Source: Gluconacetobacter liquefaciens
GTDB taxonomy: Bacteria; Pseudomonadota; Alphaproteobacteria; Acetobacterales; Acetobacteraceae
Assembly (NCBI RefSeq): GCF_003350405.1
Contig: NZ_QQAW01000001.1
Coordinates: forward strand, 310,001 to 374,000
Direction: 5' to 3'
DNA: 64,000 bases
Under the pieces are notes generated by a model. The model searched no databases. It had not been told where the DNA came from and saw nothing but the letters and a program-made list of their open reading frames with translations. Below, in pieces: positions 1 to 10,951 of this stretch. Position numbers and translations under genes: made by a program. Each line of letters opens with the position of its first letter. Position 1 is the stretch's first letter.

Positions 1-265
1 AGCCATCTTCCAGTTCCGACCCGAACAGGCGGTCCAGCGGCAGCAATGCGGCCAGCAGGGCGCAGACCCAGACGATGCCGGGAGCCATGCGACGCAGCAA
101 CTCCGGCGACGGGCCGAGGGCGAGCGGAAACAGCGCGCCGGCGAGAATGAAGAACAGCACCGACCCCAGCGTGTCGGCGCCGTGGCGCAGCGCCAGCCGC
201 AGGTCACGCCCGATGACGGCCGCCAGCAGGGTGGGAATGGATGCGCGCATGGGTCCGGCTTTCAT
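1..265 (-). CDS. ccmB: Heme exporter CcmB, N-terminal part (runs off window)
   Basis: The frame starts at an ATG read leftward from 265 and leaves the window at position 1, so only about 88 N-terminal residues are present. They begin MKAGPMRASIP and hold hydrophobic segments at about residues 32-50 and 62-76, matching the first two of six helices in CcmB. CcmB is the inner-membrane subunit of the CcmABC heme-handling transporter of system I cytochrome c maturation. Its start overlaps the ccmA stop as ATGA, the usual coupled ccmA-ccmB order. The family call rests on this context and the N-terminal pattern; the rest of the protein cannot be seen. Confidence 0.85.
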   Translation of the reverse strand, partial: MKAGPMRASIPTLLAAVIGRDLRLALRHGADTLGSVLFFILAGALFPLALGPSPELLRRMAPGIVWVCALLAALLPLDRLFGSELEDG

Positions 266-1029
266 GACCACAACCCCATATCCAGCTCTTCCGCGGCATC
301 CACGGCGATGGCGCCGGGCAATGCCAGGGTGCGCGCGTCGGGCAGGGGCAGGGGGACGTGGGTGGTCGCGATCACGATTCCGCCAGCCTCGCGGTGGGTC
401 TGAAACAGGGTTTCCAGCAGGCCGATGGAGCGTGTGTCCAGCCCCAGGCTGGGCTCGTCGAGCAGCCAGAGCGGTGCGCGGGCCAGTACCACCCGCGCCA
501 GGGCGGCGCGGCGCTTCTGCCCGGCCGAGAGCATGCGGGCCGGCAGGTCGGCCAGGGGTAGAAGATCGAGCGATTCCATGGCCTGGTCGGGGTTCGACCC
601 GGCCGCGCGGGCGGGCAGCGCCAGGTTCTCGCGCAGGGTCAGGCCGGGTTTCAGGGCGTCCTGATGGCCCAGATAGGCTACCCGCTCGGCATGGGCCGTG
701 CGGTCGGCCAGGGCGTCGATCCCGGACCAGAGGACATGGCCGCCTTCCGGTTTGCGCAATCCTGCGAGAACGCGCAGCAGGGTCGACTTTCCTGCACCGT
801 TCGGGCCGGTCAGCAGCAGGGCCTCCCCGGCGTCCAGGCGCAGGCCGACCCCGTCGAGAACCAGTCTTTCCCCTCGAAAAACAGAGATATTTTCGACATT
901 CAGCAGCGGGCTGGCAGGGGGGCGGGAGGCAGGGATGGCGATCGTCCTCGGCTTGTGATCGGCGGCGGTGGCGGGGTGGCGACGGCCGGCTCCCGCGTTC
1001 TTGTTACCGGGGCCAGCTTGTGTCGTCAC
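262..1029 (-). CDS. ccmA: Heme exporter ATP-binding protein CcmA
   Basis: This is an ABC ATPase of the CcmA family, which powers the CcmABC complex that releases heme-loaded CcmE during cytochrome c maturation. Counting from the first ATG (255 aa), Walker A GPNGAGKST is at 75-83, the signature LSAGQKRRAALAR begins at 167, Walker B LWLLDEP is at 187-193 and the H-loop histidine is in ATTHVP. Typical CcmA is about 200-215 aa. The first 40 residues are polar and unconserved in look, so the true start may lie downstream, near the segment LLNVENISV. The gene ends in an ATGA overlap with ccmB and is divergent from acnA across a 128-base gap. Confidence 0.9.
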   Translation of the reverse strand: MTTQAGPGNKNAGAGRRHPATAADHKPRTIAIPASRPPASPLLNVENISVFRGERLVLDGVGLRLDAGEALLLTGPNGAGKSTLLRVLAGLRKPEGGHVLWSGIDALADRTAHAERVAYLGHQDALKPGLTLRENLALPARAAGSNPDQAMESLDLLPLADLPARMLSAGQKRRAALARVVLARAPLWLLDEPSLGLDTRSIGLLETLFQTHREAGGIVIATTHVPLPLPDARTLALPGAIAVDAAEELDMGLWS

Positions 1030-1157
1030 CGCGTCCGGGTATGTTCTACGACCGTTGGGAGATCAAGCCGGTTGTCCAGAGGGAACACACCGCCTTTGTA
1101 TGCGGACCCGTGCCCCAACTGGATAATCCGTTGCTGACGCCGCGGAGGAAAAAACCA

Positions 1158-3851
<2,694 letters not shown>

Positions 3852-3881
3852 ACGGTCTTTTCTTCCGTCTGACGAGTCTGG

Positions 3882-3915
3882 CGCCGGCCCGGGGAAACCT
3901 GGGCCGGCGTTTTTT
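3882..3915 (+). terminator. Intrinsic terminator of acnA
   Basis: A perfect 9-bp stem, CGCCGGCCC at 3882-3890 with GGGCCGGCG at 3901-3909, is followed at once by six T. It lies 31 bases after the acnA stop and just before the transporter ATPase frame. Confidence 0.85.
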
Positions 3916-3927
3916 GCTGAGTCCGTC

Positions 3928-4671
3928 CTGCGGGCCGATCAGATCCGCAAGGTCTTTGATGGCCATGCGGTACTGGGTGGTATATCGCTGGATATGGCGC
4001 GGGGCGAGTTGGTCTCGATCATCGGGCCGTCGGGCTGCGGGAAGTCGACATTCCTGCGCTGCCTCAATTTTCTCGAAATTCCCGATTCCGGGACGGTGGA
4101 GATCGCCGGCGTGACGATTACGCGCACCGGTGGACGCTGGACCCGCCAGGAAGAGGACGCCGCCCATCGCCTGCGCGCGCATGTCGGCATGGTGTTCCAG
4201 TCCTTCAACCTGTTTCCCCACCGCACCGTGCTGGACAATGTGATGCTGGCCCCCGTGCAGGTGAAGCGCGTGCCGGCCGACGCCGCGCGGGCCGAGGCGC
4301 TGGCCCTGCTGGACAAGGTGGGCCTGTCCGCCATGGCCGGGCGCTATCCCGACACGCTGTCGGGCGGGCAGCAGCAGCGCGCGGCCATTGCCCGTGCGTT
4401 GGCGATGCGCCCCGATGTGATGCTGTATGACGAACCGACCTCGGCGCTCGATCCCGAACTGGCCGAAGAGGTGCTGTCGGTGATGCGCACCCTGGATGAC
4501 GAGGGGATGACCCAACTGGTGGTGACGCATGACATGCGCTTTGCCCGTGCGGCGTCCGATCGGGTGGTGTTCATGGATGGTGGCGAGATCGTCGAGGCCG
4601 ACGATCCCGACCGGCTTTTCGTGGACCCGCAGGACCCGCGTACCCGGAAGTTTCTGAGGTCCGTGCTGTGA
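3928..4671 (+). CDS. Polar amino-acid ABC transporter ATP-binding protein (start unclear)
   Basis: This is a GlnQ/HisP-type ATPase that would energise uptake by the fused binding-protein/permease encoded next. Walker A GPSGCGKST, signature LSGGQQQRAAIARA and Walker B VMLYDEPTSALDP are intact. The first ATG (3994) would give 225 aa and drop the conserved N-terminal strand (IRKVFDGHAVLGGISLDM), which is clearly encoded upstream in the same frame. That frame is open from 3838, yet it has no ATG, GTG or TTG before 3994. A CTG at 3928 would give 247 aa, the normal family length, so it is used here as the best guess. The gene ends in a GTGA overlap with the permease gene. The substrate cannot be named from sequence. 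Confidence 0.8.
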   Translation: MRADQIRKVFDGHAVLGGISLDMARGELVSIIGPSGCGKSTFLRCLNFLEIPDSGTVEIAGVTITRTGGRWTRQEEDAAHRLRAHVGMVFQSFNLFPHRTVLDNVMLAPVQVKRVPADAARAEALALLDKVGLSAMAGRYPDTLSGGQQQRAAIARALAMRPDVMLYDEPTSALDPELAEEVLSVMRTLDDEGMTQLVVTHDMRFARAASDRVVFMDGGEIVEADDPDRLFVDPQDPRTRKFLRSVL

Positions 4672-6173
4672 AGGGCGTGGTGGGCTTGCTGCTGGCGCTG
4701 GTGGTGATGGTTTTCTCCGTCGCCGGCCATGCCGCCCCCTTGCGCTGGGCGTCGGATGCCGAAGCCAATGTGCCGTTCGTCTTTCACGATCCGGCCGACC
4801 AGTCGCGCCTGACCGGATACGAATACGAGATTGCCCAGGCGATCGCCCGCCGGCTCGGCCGGCCGACCCAGTTTGTGCAGAACGATTGGGATGGGTTGAT
4901 CCCCGGCCTGCAACGCGGGCTGTACGACATGGTGATCGACGGAATCGAGATCACGCCCGAACATGAGCAGGGGGTGCTGTTCAGCCGCCCCTATTACATG
5001 ACGACCGAGCGCATCACCGTGCGCCGCGACCAGCAGGGGCTGGACACGCTGGCGGCGTTGCACGGGCATGTGGTGGGTACGCTGAAGGACACCACGGCCG
5101 AGCGCATGTTGCAGGCCGACCCGTCGATCCGCATCCGCTCGTACGAGGAAGAGACCAACGCCTACACCGACCTGAAGAACGGGCGGCTGGATGCGGTGCT
5201 GCTGGATGGCACCATCGCGCTCTATTACGGCACGCCGGACCCGGACCTGAAGCTGGTGGGCGAGCCGATCGGGCAGGTGGCCTATGGCGTGGCCTTCGCC
5301 CAGGGCAATACCGCGCTGCGCGACCAGGTGAATGCGGCGCTGGACGGCATGATGCGGGACGGCGAACTGCACCGGATCCTGGCGCGCTGGAAATTGTGGA
5401 CGCCCGCGATGGCCGCCCTGACGGGTGATGCCACGACCCCCGATATCGCGCCCGATGCCTGGGACCATTACCGGGCCGCCACTGCGCCCACGACGGGCTG
5501 GCGGGCGCGCTTCGACCGCTATGTCAGCTTTCTGCCGCTGCTGCTGCATGGTGCGGTGCTGACCTTCGCGGTGTCGGCCTGTGCCATGGTGCTGGCGGTG
5601 GGACTGGGGCTGGCCCTGGCGCTGATGCGCCGTTATGGCCCGCGCTGGCTGGGGGCGCTGGCGACGCTGTATGTGGAGATCGTGCGCGGGACGCCGCTGC
5701 TGATCCAGATCCTGTTCATCTTCTATGCCCTGCCGGGGATCGGCCTGCGCCTGTCGCCGTTCGTGGCCGGCGTGCTGGCGCTGGGGATGAATTATGCGGC
5801 GTATGAGGCCGAGAATTACCGCGCCGGGCTGCAATCGGTGGCGCGCGGGCAAATCGAGGCCGCTATCGCGCTGAACATGACGCATTTCCAGGCCCTGCGT
5901 TTCGTCGTGGTGCCGCAGGCGGTGCGGATGGTCATACCGGTGATGACCAACGATTTCATTTCGCTGCTCAAGGACTCCTCGCTGGTCAGCGTGATCACGC
6001 TGACCGAACTGAGCCAGACCTACGTTCGGCTATCTTCGACCTACTACGATTATTTCGGCACCGGGCTGCTGATCGGCGTGGCGTATCTGCTGCTGGGCCT
6101 GCCGTTCGTGCGGCTGGCCCGCATGGCCGAAGCGCGGTTTCATACCGGGCGCCAGCGGCGGGGGCATATCTGA
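4668..6173 (+). CDS. Fused substrate-binding/permease protein of amino-acid ABC transporter
   Basis: This 501-aa protein joins two usually separate subunits. Residues 1-22 look like a signal peptide ending near GHAAPLRW. Residues about 24-245 are a periplasmic type-3 solute-binding domain (for example LTGYEYEIAQAIARRLGRP and YDMVIDGIEITPEH). Residues about 280-490 are a HisM/GlnP-type permease with several membrane segments and an EAA-like loop around YRAGLQSVARGQIEAAIALN. Fused binding-protein/permeases of this kind are known among PAAT transporters. Translation starts at a GTG that overlaps the stop of the ATPase gene, so the two subunits are coupled. Ligand specificity is unknown. Confidence 0.88.
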   Translation: MKGVVGLLLALVVMVFSVAGHAAPLRWASDAEANVPFVFHDPADQSRLTGYEYEIAQAIARRLGRPTQFVQNDWDGLIPGLQRGLYDMVIDGIEITPEHEQGVLFSRPYYMTTERITVRRDQQGLDTLAALHGHVVGTLKDTTAERMLQADPSIRIRSYEEETNAYTDLKNGRLDAVLLDGTIALYYGTPDPDLKLVGEPIGQVAYGVAFAQGNTALRDQVNAALDGMMRDGELHRILARWKLWTPAMAALTGDATTPDIAPDAWDHYRAATAPTTGWRARFDRYVSFLPLLLHGAVLTFAVSACAMVLAVGLGLALALMRRYGPRWLGALATLYVEIVRGTPLLIQILFIFYALPGIGLRLSPFVAGVLALGMNYAAYEAENYRAGLQSVARGQIEAAIALNMTHFQALRFVVVPQAVRMVIPVMTNDFISLLKDSSLVSVITLTELSQTYVRLSSTYYDYFGTGLLIGVAYLLLGLPFVRLARMAEARFHTGRQRRGHI

Positions 6174-6287
6174 TCGCGGCGACTTGATGCGTCTGGCACA
6201 TGTCGGCGGTGTTTTATGTCACGTTGTGCATAAATGGCTGGAAGCCTAAAGAAAACCAGTCGAATACAATCCGAACGTCATGTGGTC

Positions 6288-7175
6288 ATGGATCTGCTAT
6301 CCGCTCTGCACAGTTTTGTTCGCGTCGCTGCTACTGGCTCGTTTTCCGCGGTTTCGCGGGAAACCGGCGCCAGTCAGCCAACAATTTCGCGCCATATCGC
6401 GCTGCTGGAAGCGCATTATGGCGCCACCCTGTTTGCGCGGACCACGCGCAGCCTGATGATGACCGAGGATGGGCGCAGCCTGCTGCCCCATGCCTATGAA
6501 GTGCTGGAAATCCTGGAAACCGCCGAGACGGCGCTTGGGCGTCGCCGGGCATCGGTCTCCGGGCTGGTGCGGCTGGGGGTGACCACGGCGTTCGGTCTGT
6601 ACATGACGGCGCGGATGGGCGAGTTGCTGGACAAGCATCCTGACCTGGCCGTGGAACTGATCATGCGCGACGGGTTCGGCGACCTGGTCGAGGAAGGGCT
6701 GGATCTGGCCGTGCGTGTGGGCGAGATCGCGGAAGGGTCGCTGATCGCCCGGCGCCTGGGCACCGTCAAACGCATCGCGGTGGCCAGTGGCGATTATCTG
6801 GCCCGGCGTGGCACGCCCGCCCATCCGCGTGACCTGCTGAACCATCCCTGCATCGCCTATACCTATGGCGGCACGCGCCATGACTGGCATTTTGAAGGCA
6901 ATGGCGAGGAAAGCGTGGTGGCCGCCAGCGGCCCCTTCCGCGCCAACAGCAGCGAGGCGGTGCATCAGGCCACGCTCGCGGGCCTGGGGATCGGTCTGCT
7001 GCCGGCCTTTCAGGTGCGGGAAGATATCGCCGCCGACCGGCTGGTCCGCCTGTTTCCGGAATGGACCGTGCCGGAAATGCCGTTCTATGCGGTGCATACC
7101 GGGCCGCGCACCCTGCCGCTGCGGACGCGCACGGTGCTGGATTTCCTGATCGATATTTCGGACGTGCTTCGGTAG
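6288..7175 (+). CDS. LysR-family transcriptional regulator
   Basis: The 295-aa protein has an N-terminal winged helix-turn-helix (residues about 1-60, including GSFSAVSRETGASQPTISRH and FARTTRSLMMTEDG) followed by a periplasmic-binding-like effector domain (about 90-290). This is the CrgA/DmlR-like layout of LysR regulators. An upstream in-frame start would add 18 residues; the ATG at 6288 was chosen because MDLLSALHSFVRV matches the usual LysR N-terminus. It lies 114 bases after the transporter on the same strand, but nothing in the sequence links its control target to that operon. A hairpin-rich repeat follows it. Confidence 0.9.
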   Translation: MDLLSALHSFVRVAATGSFSAVSRETGASQPTISRHIALLEAHYGATLFARTTRSLMMTEDGRSLLPHAYEVLEILETAETALGRRRASVSGLVRLGVTTAFGLYMTARMGELLDKHPDLAVELIMRDGFGDLVEEGLDLAVRVGEIAEGSLIARRLGTVKRIAVASGDYLARRGTPAHPRDLLNHPCIAYTYGGTRHDWHFEGNGEESVVAASGPFRANSSEAVHQATLAGLGIGLLPAFQVREDIAADRLVRLFPEWTVPEMPFYAVHTGPRTLPLRTRTVLDFLIDISDVLR

Positions 7176-7183
7176 GGGAGCTT

Positions 7184-7266
7184 CTTCTTTTTCTGAAGAA
7201 AAAGAAGCAAAAAGACTTTTATTCGTTCAGGAGCCTCGGAACGCGCAGGCCCAAGGCTCCTGAACG
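7184..7266. repeat. T-rich palindromic repeat, copy 1, with adjoining 13-bp hairpin
   Basis: Positions 7184-7207 form a perfect 10-bp stem (CTTCTTTTTC with GAAAAAGAAG, loop TGAA). The 37 bases 7184-7220 recur exactly at 16262-16298. A second perfect 13-bp stem pairs 7224-7236 (CGTTCAGGAGCCT) with 7254-7266. The unit sits between the convergent lysR and the leftward gene ending at 7273, so it could also act as a two-way terminator (inference). Confidence 0.85.
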
Positions 7267-7272
7267 GCTCGT

Positions 7273-8268
7273 TTATTCCCCCGGCAGGACCGACGCGGGA
7301 TCGCGGCTGGCGCGCACCAGATCCGGGCTGCCGTTGGTAAGGTCGCCGTGGAAGCCGCGGCGCAGCATGGTCGTCCAGCCCTCCATCCAGTTATTGGCGG
7401 CATTCACGAAATGCTCGGCGCCCGGGTGCTGGGGCAGGGACTGTTTCAGCCACTGCTCCGGCGGGGCAGGAAGGGCCATGGTGCCCTTGCGGGCCGGACT
7501 GAGCAGGATGGTTACGTTCTCGATATTCGCGCCGCGATCGGCGGCGGCCTCGGCGTAATTCCAGGTGGCGACCAGCATCACATACGGGATCGGGAAGCCC
7601 AGGACGTGCAGGCGGTTGAACGCGGTCTGGATGTCCACGCTGTCGCTCAGCGGCTGGCCTTCGATCTGGACGTGGCTGGTGAACCAGCATTCCATCACCT
7701 TGGCATCCGACGGAACGATCTTCGAGAGGTAGTTCCGGTCGTCGTGGCAGCCGTTATTCATGGCATCGACGGTCGAGGTCGGCAGGGATTGCGTGCTGGC
7801 GCGGGCGATGATCACGCCGGTCACGACGCCGCCTTCGGCGCGCACCAGCACGTTGCTGAGCAGTTCGCCATGCGGGCCGCTCTGCGTCGTCAGCACCGGG
7901 TGCCAGGTGCCGGCGGGCAGGGGCAGGATACGGCCGGCGAAGGGAATGGCGCCGCCGAGATCCGAGGTGATGGGCGGAGCCGCCAGTTGCGGGCCGCCTG
8001 CCGTCTGCTGGCCATTGTCGGGTGCGCCTTCGGCCGGCGGGGCGGGCGGGGGCGCGTCGGGCGAGGCGTCGGGTGCGGCCGCCTGCGGCGGTGGGGGCGG
8101 GGTGCGGCCCAATGTGTGGTTGATGCGCTCGAACACCGGCCGCAGGGCCGCGATCCGCGTCAAGTACGCCGGCGGATACAGCAGCGTCAGCGCCGTGAAG
8201 AGCGGGATGCAATAGAGCATCGCGCGCCAGATCGGCGCGCGGTGCCAGAGACGGGAAGCTGCGGACAT
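7273..8268 (-). CDS. Hypothetical membrane-anchored periplasmic protein (third gene of AAA+ module)
   Basis: I do not recognise this 331-aa protein. A hydrophobic segment at about residues 15-33 after a positively charged start suggests a single N-terminal anchor with the rest outside the cytoplasm. Residues about 56-100 are a Pro/Ala-rich linker. The C-terminal two thirds look globular and hold two cysteines (NNGCHDD and VMECWF) that could form a disulfide. It is the last gene of a leftward three-gene unit, 26 bases after the AAA+ ATPase gene. The order suggests that the three products work together in the membrane; that is inference only. Confidence 0.7.
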   Translation of the reverse strand: MSAASRLWHRAPIWRAMLYCIPLFTALTLLYPPAYLTRIAALRPVFERINHTLGRTPPPPPQAAAPDASPDAPPPAPPAEGAPDNGQQTAGGPQLAAPPITSDLGGAIPFAGRILPLPAGTWHPVLTTQSGPHGELLSNVLVRAEGGVVTGVIIARASTQSLPTSTVDAMNNGCHDDRNYLSKIVPSDAKVMECWFTSHVQIEGQPLSDSVDIQTAFNRLHVLGFPIPYVMLVATWNYAEAAADRGANIENVTILLSPARKGTMALPAPPEQWLKQSLPQHPGAEHFVNAANNWMEGWTTMLRRGFHGDLTNGSPDLVRASRDPASVLPGE

Positions 8269-8294
8269 TCAGGTCGCCGTAAGGGAAAAGCGGG

Positions 8295-9563
8295 TCAGCG
8301 CAGGACGCGGGCCCGCTGGGCCTCGGTATCGTTGGCGATTTCGGCGGTGACGCCGTCTTCGCCGGAAACGACGCGCACCATCTTCGCCCCCTGCTGGCGG
8401 GCGGAAATCAGCGAATCGCTCATCATGTCTTCGATCGACCGTACCAGGTCGCGGGCGCTGGCGGCGGCGCCCATCTTGCTCTGGCGACGCATGACCTCGA
8501 ACAGCAGCGACGCGTCGATGCCGCCCGTCTCCACCTTCAGGCCGTAGCTTTCGATCATCGCCTCGATCTCCAGCGCCGCGACGCGGGCCACGTCCAGCCC
8601 TGTCAGCGCGCGGAAGACGAAGATGCGGTCCAGGCGGTTCAGCACCTCGGGCGCGAAGCCGGCCTGGCGCAGGGCCTCGACCGACTCGGCGCGCATGCGG
8701 TCGGGTTCGTCGGCCAGGCGGTCGGCGATCTCGGACAGGGCATCGGTCGCAATGTTCGAGGTCAGCACGAAGATGGCGCGGACGGTGGAAATCTGCTGGC
8801 CGGTGGAGGCCTCGGTGACGTGGCCGTCGTTCCAGGCGGTGAGGAATTTCTTGAAGACGTCGGGGTGGGCCTTCTCGATTTCGTCGAGCAGGACGACGGC
8901 GTCGGGCTTTTCCTTCAGGCCGCCGGTCAGCTTGCCGAAGGTGTCGGAGCCGACATAGCCCTTGGGCGAGCCGAAAAGCTGCGTCGCGGCGTGCGGCGAA
9001 CTCATCTGCGTCATGTCGAAATGCAGCAGCGGGCGGTCGAGCTGGCGCGCCATCTGCTTGGCCAGATAGGTTTTACCCGTGCCCGGCGGGCCGGCCAGCA
9101 GGAAGATGCCGACGGGCTTGCCGCGCACCTGCAAGGCCATGCGACGGCGAAGCTGGGCGGCGATGTCCTCGCAGACCTGGTCCTGGCCGATGACCCGCGC
9201 GCGCAGGCCGGCCGCCAGTTCCTCGGCGTCGATCACGGTTTCTTTCTGCTCGCGCGCCAGCATTTCTTCCAGCGCGGTGCGATTGGTCAGCCTGGCCAGT
9301 ACATCCATCATCCACCCCCGTCGGCGCCGTAGCCCCTTGCGCGCCAGCCGTTCGGCGCGGGTCTCGAACATCATGCCCGCCAGGACCAGCAGGCTGCTCC
9401 CGCCCATCAGCACCGGAAAGGCCGGCGCACACCATTCCATGAAATGCGTCAGGCTGGCGAGGGAAAGATGCAGCGAGGCCGCGGCCTGCAAGCTGGCGAG
9501 AATCAGAAAAATAACCATCATGACCGGCATCAGCCGGTTCAGGGCGGGCAGAAGAGCCTTCAT
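8295..9563 (-). CDS. Membrane-anchored ClpB-type AAA+ ATPase
   Basis: This 422-aa protein has two hydrophobic segments at about residues 11-35 and 46-66, a basic linker, and one AAA+ module of the ClpA/ClpB D2 class. Visible motifs are Walker A GPPGTGKT (158-165), pore-loop-like GYVG (202-205), Walker B VVLLDEIEKA (223-232), sensor-1 asparagine 270 in LTSN, the arginine-finger context PEVLNRLDRIF (306-316) and a sensor-2-like ARDLVRSIED. There is no N-domain or D1 module, so it is not ClpB itself. It could be a membrane-tethered unfoldase or remodeller; its substrate is unknown. Its ATG overlaps the upstream gene's stop (ATGA). Confidence 0.82.
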   Translation of the reverse strand: MKALLPALNRLMPVMMVIFLILASLQAAASLHLSLASLTHFMEWCAPAFPVLMGGSSLLVLAGMMFETRAERLARKGLRRRRGWMMDVLARLTNRTALEEMLAREQKETVIDAEELAAGLRARVIGQDQVCEDIAAQLRRRMALQVRGKPVGIFLLAGPPGTGKTYLAKQMARQLDRPLLHFDMTQMSSPHAATQLFGSPKGYVGSDTFGKLTGGLKEKPDAVVLLDEIEKAHPDVFKKFLTAWNDGHVTEASTGQQISTVRAIFVLTSNIATDALSEIADRLADEPDRMRAESVEALRQAGFAPEVLNRLDRIFVFRALTGLDVARVAALEIEAMIESYGLKVETGGIDASLLFEVMRRQSKMGAAASARDLVRSIEDMMSDSLISARQQGAKMVRVVSGEDGVTAEIANDTEAQRARVLR

Positions 9564-10186
9564 TGGACGATCACATCCAGAACGAGCATCTGGTCCCGGT
9601 GAATGACCGGCAGCGGGGTCGGCCCCAGGACCGTGATGGCCCCCGGCGCGACGCCGGCCGGGCCGGGATCGGAAACCGGCGCGATATCGACCTCGCCGGA
9701 AATGCGGATGGGCAGCAGCACGGTGCGCGGCTTGGGGGAGAGCGGCACGGTCTGGGTGATGCCGCCCGAACTGACGGTCACGACGCCGCCGGTCCCGGCT
9801 TCGTCATAGATCGGCATCTGCACCAGCCGGTATTCGCGCTTGCGGATGCCGGCCAGGATGCGGGCCTGCTGGTCGGGCGGAAGGCCCGATTGCTGCAAGG
9901 CGCGCGGCGCGTTGTCGGGTGCGATCATGGCGAATTGCTGGGTGCTGGTCAGCGCATTGGCGCCGGCGGCGGCGCCATGGGTGGCATCGCTGACGATCGG
10001 GGCGGGAGCGGGGGCCGGGTGCTCGCTCTGGGTGGCCATGCGGGCGCTGAAGCCGGCGACGACGATCATGCCCGCCGCCAGGCCGTACCATAGGGGCCGG
10101 CCTTTGCCGGGTCCGGCCTCATCGGGCGCGGCGCGTGCTTCGGGGTCGGGCGTCTGCCTCATCCGGGCATCATGCGTGTGCCTCAT
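9560..10186 (-). CDS. Hypothetical single-pass membrane protein (first gene of AAA+ module)
   Basis: I do not recognise this protein (208 aa from the ATG at 10186; a TTG 12 bases further out or an ATG 24 bases in are alternatives, and none has a clear ribosome site). After a charged, Pro-rich N-terminus there is one hydrophobic segment (PLWYGLAAGMIVVAGF), then an Ala/Pro-rich stretch and a C-terminal region rich in short beta-like segments (GGVVTVSSGGITQTVPL, TVLLPIRISGEVDI). The layout suggests a cytoplasmic tail, one helix and a periplasmic domain. It heads the leftward AAA+ cluster and is coupled to the ATPase gene by an ATGA overlap. Confidence 0.65.
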   Translation of the reverse strand: MRHTHDARMRQTPDPEARAAPDEAGPGKGRPLWYGLAAGMIVVAGFSARMATQSEHPAPAPAPIVSDATHGAAAGANALTSTQQFAMIAPDNAPRALQQSGLPPDQQARILAGIRKREYRLVQMPIYDEAGTGGVVTVSSGGITQTVPLSPKPRTVLLPIRISGEVDIAPVSDPGPAGVAPGAITVLGPTPLPVIHRDQMLVLDVIVQ

Positions 10187-10322
10187 GCGATTGGGCAAGC
10201 AGGCAAACGAGGACGTGATTGTAATGTAATGTAGCCCCTGGGTTCCGTCGTGGCATGCACCTTGCGGCCGCGTGCGTTATCGCCTATATCAGCGTCATTC
10301 CTTCATCTTCCGCTTTTTTGGG

Positions 10323-10349
10323 GGGTGGCCTTACCGGCCGCCTTTTTTG
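10323..10349 (+). terminator. Terminator-like hairpin directly before rimP
   Basis: GGTGGCC (10323-10329) pairs with GGCCGCC (10336-10342, one G-T pair) and is followed by TTTTTT. It ends two bases before the TTG start proposed for rimP. It could be an attenuator of the rimP-nusA-infB operon or the terminator of an unseen short upstream transcript. Confidence 0.65.
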
Positions 10350-10351
10350 TT

Positions 10352-10933
10352 TTGGACGCAGACCTGCCTCACCTCACCGGCCTGGACGCCAAGGTGGCCG
10401 CCCTCGTGGCGCCCGTCCTGGCCGATATGGGATTCGAACTGGTCCGCGTGGCGATCCTGGGCCGGGAGAGCCCGACGGTGCAGATCATGGCCGACCGCGC
10501 CGACGGCAGCCTGATCGCGATCGAGGATTGCGAGCAGATCAGCCACGCGGTGGGCGCGGTACTGGATATCGAGGACCCGCTGCCCGGCGCCTGGACGCTG
10601 GAAGTGTCCTCGGCCGGAATCGACCGTCCGCTGACGCGGGCGAAGGATTGGAACCGGTTTGCCGGGCATCTGGCCAAGGCCGAGGTGAATATCCCGATCG
10701 ACGGCCGCAAGCGTTTCTCGGGCATCCTGCTGGGTGCCGAAGAGGGCCTCGGCCGGTTGCGGCTGGAAGATGGAACCGAAGTGGCGCTGCCGCTGTCGGA
10801 CATGCGCCGCGCGCGACTGGTTCTGACCGATGAACTGATCGCGGCCAGCGCCCATATGATGGGGGTCTCCGACGACGGAGCCCCGGAAGCCCCTGTCCCG
10901 CCCGGCGAGAAGCCGGCGCGCAAGACTCACTGA
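10352..10933 (+). CDS. rimP: Ribosome maturation factor RimP
   Basis: RimP assists 30S subunit maturation. The 193-aa product has the family pattern: an N-terminal domain beginning [20 protein letters not shown], then [14 protein letters not shown], the conserved [11 protein letters not shown], and a C-terminal SH3-like part ending in polar residues. No ATG precedes the conserved region. The TTG at 10352 gives a normal-length N-terminus, but it has no visible ribosome site and sits two bases after a terminator-like hairpin; the next in-frame upstream start (GTG 10325) lies inside that hairpin. It heads the classic rimP-nusA-ylxR-infB-rbfA order, with nusA 18 bases on. Confidence 0.92.
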   Translation: MDADLPHLTGLDAKVAALVAPVLADMGFELVRVAILGRESPTVQIMADRADGSLIAIEDCEQISHAVGAVLDIEDPLPGAWTLEVSSAGIDRPLTRAKDWNRFAGHLAKAEVNIPIDGRKRFSGILLGAEEGLGRLRLEDGTEVALPLSDMRRARLVLTDELIAASAHMMGVSDDGAPEAPVPPGEKPARKTH

Positions 10934-10951
10934 GACGTCCTGGAGGTTCTG

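Noticed and set aside
75-1157. Long in-frame extension upstream of acnA
   Set aside because: It is antisense to ccmA, lacks conserved sequence, and acnA has a proper ATG with ribosome site at 1158.
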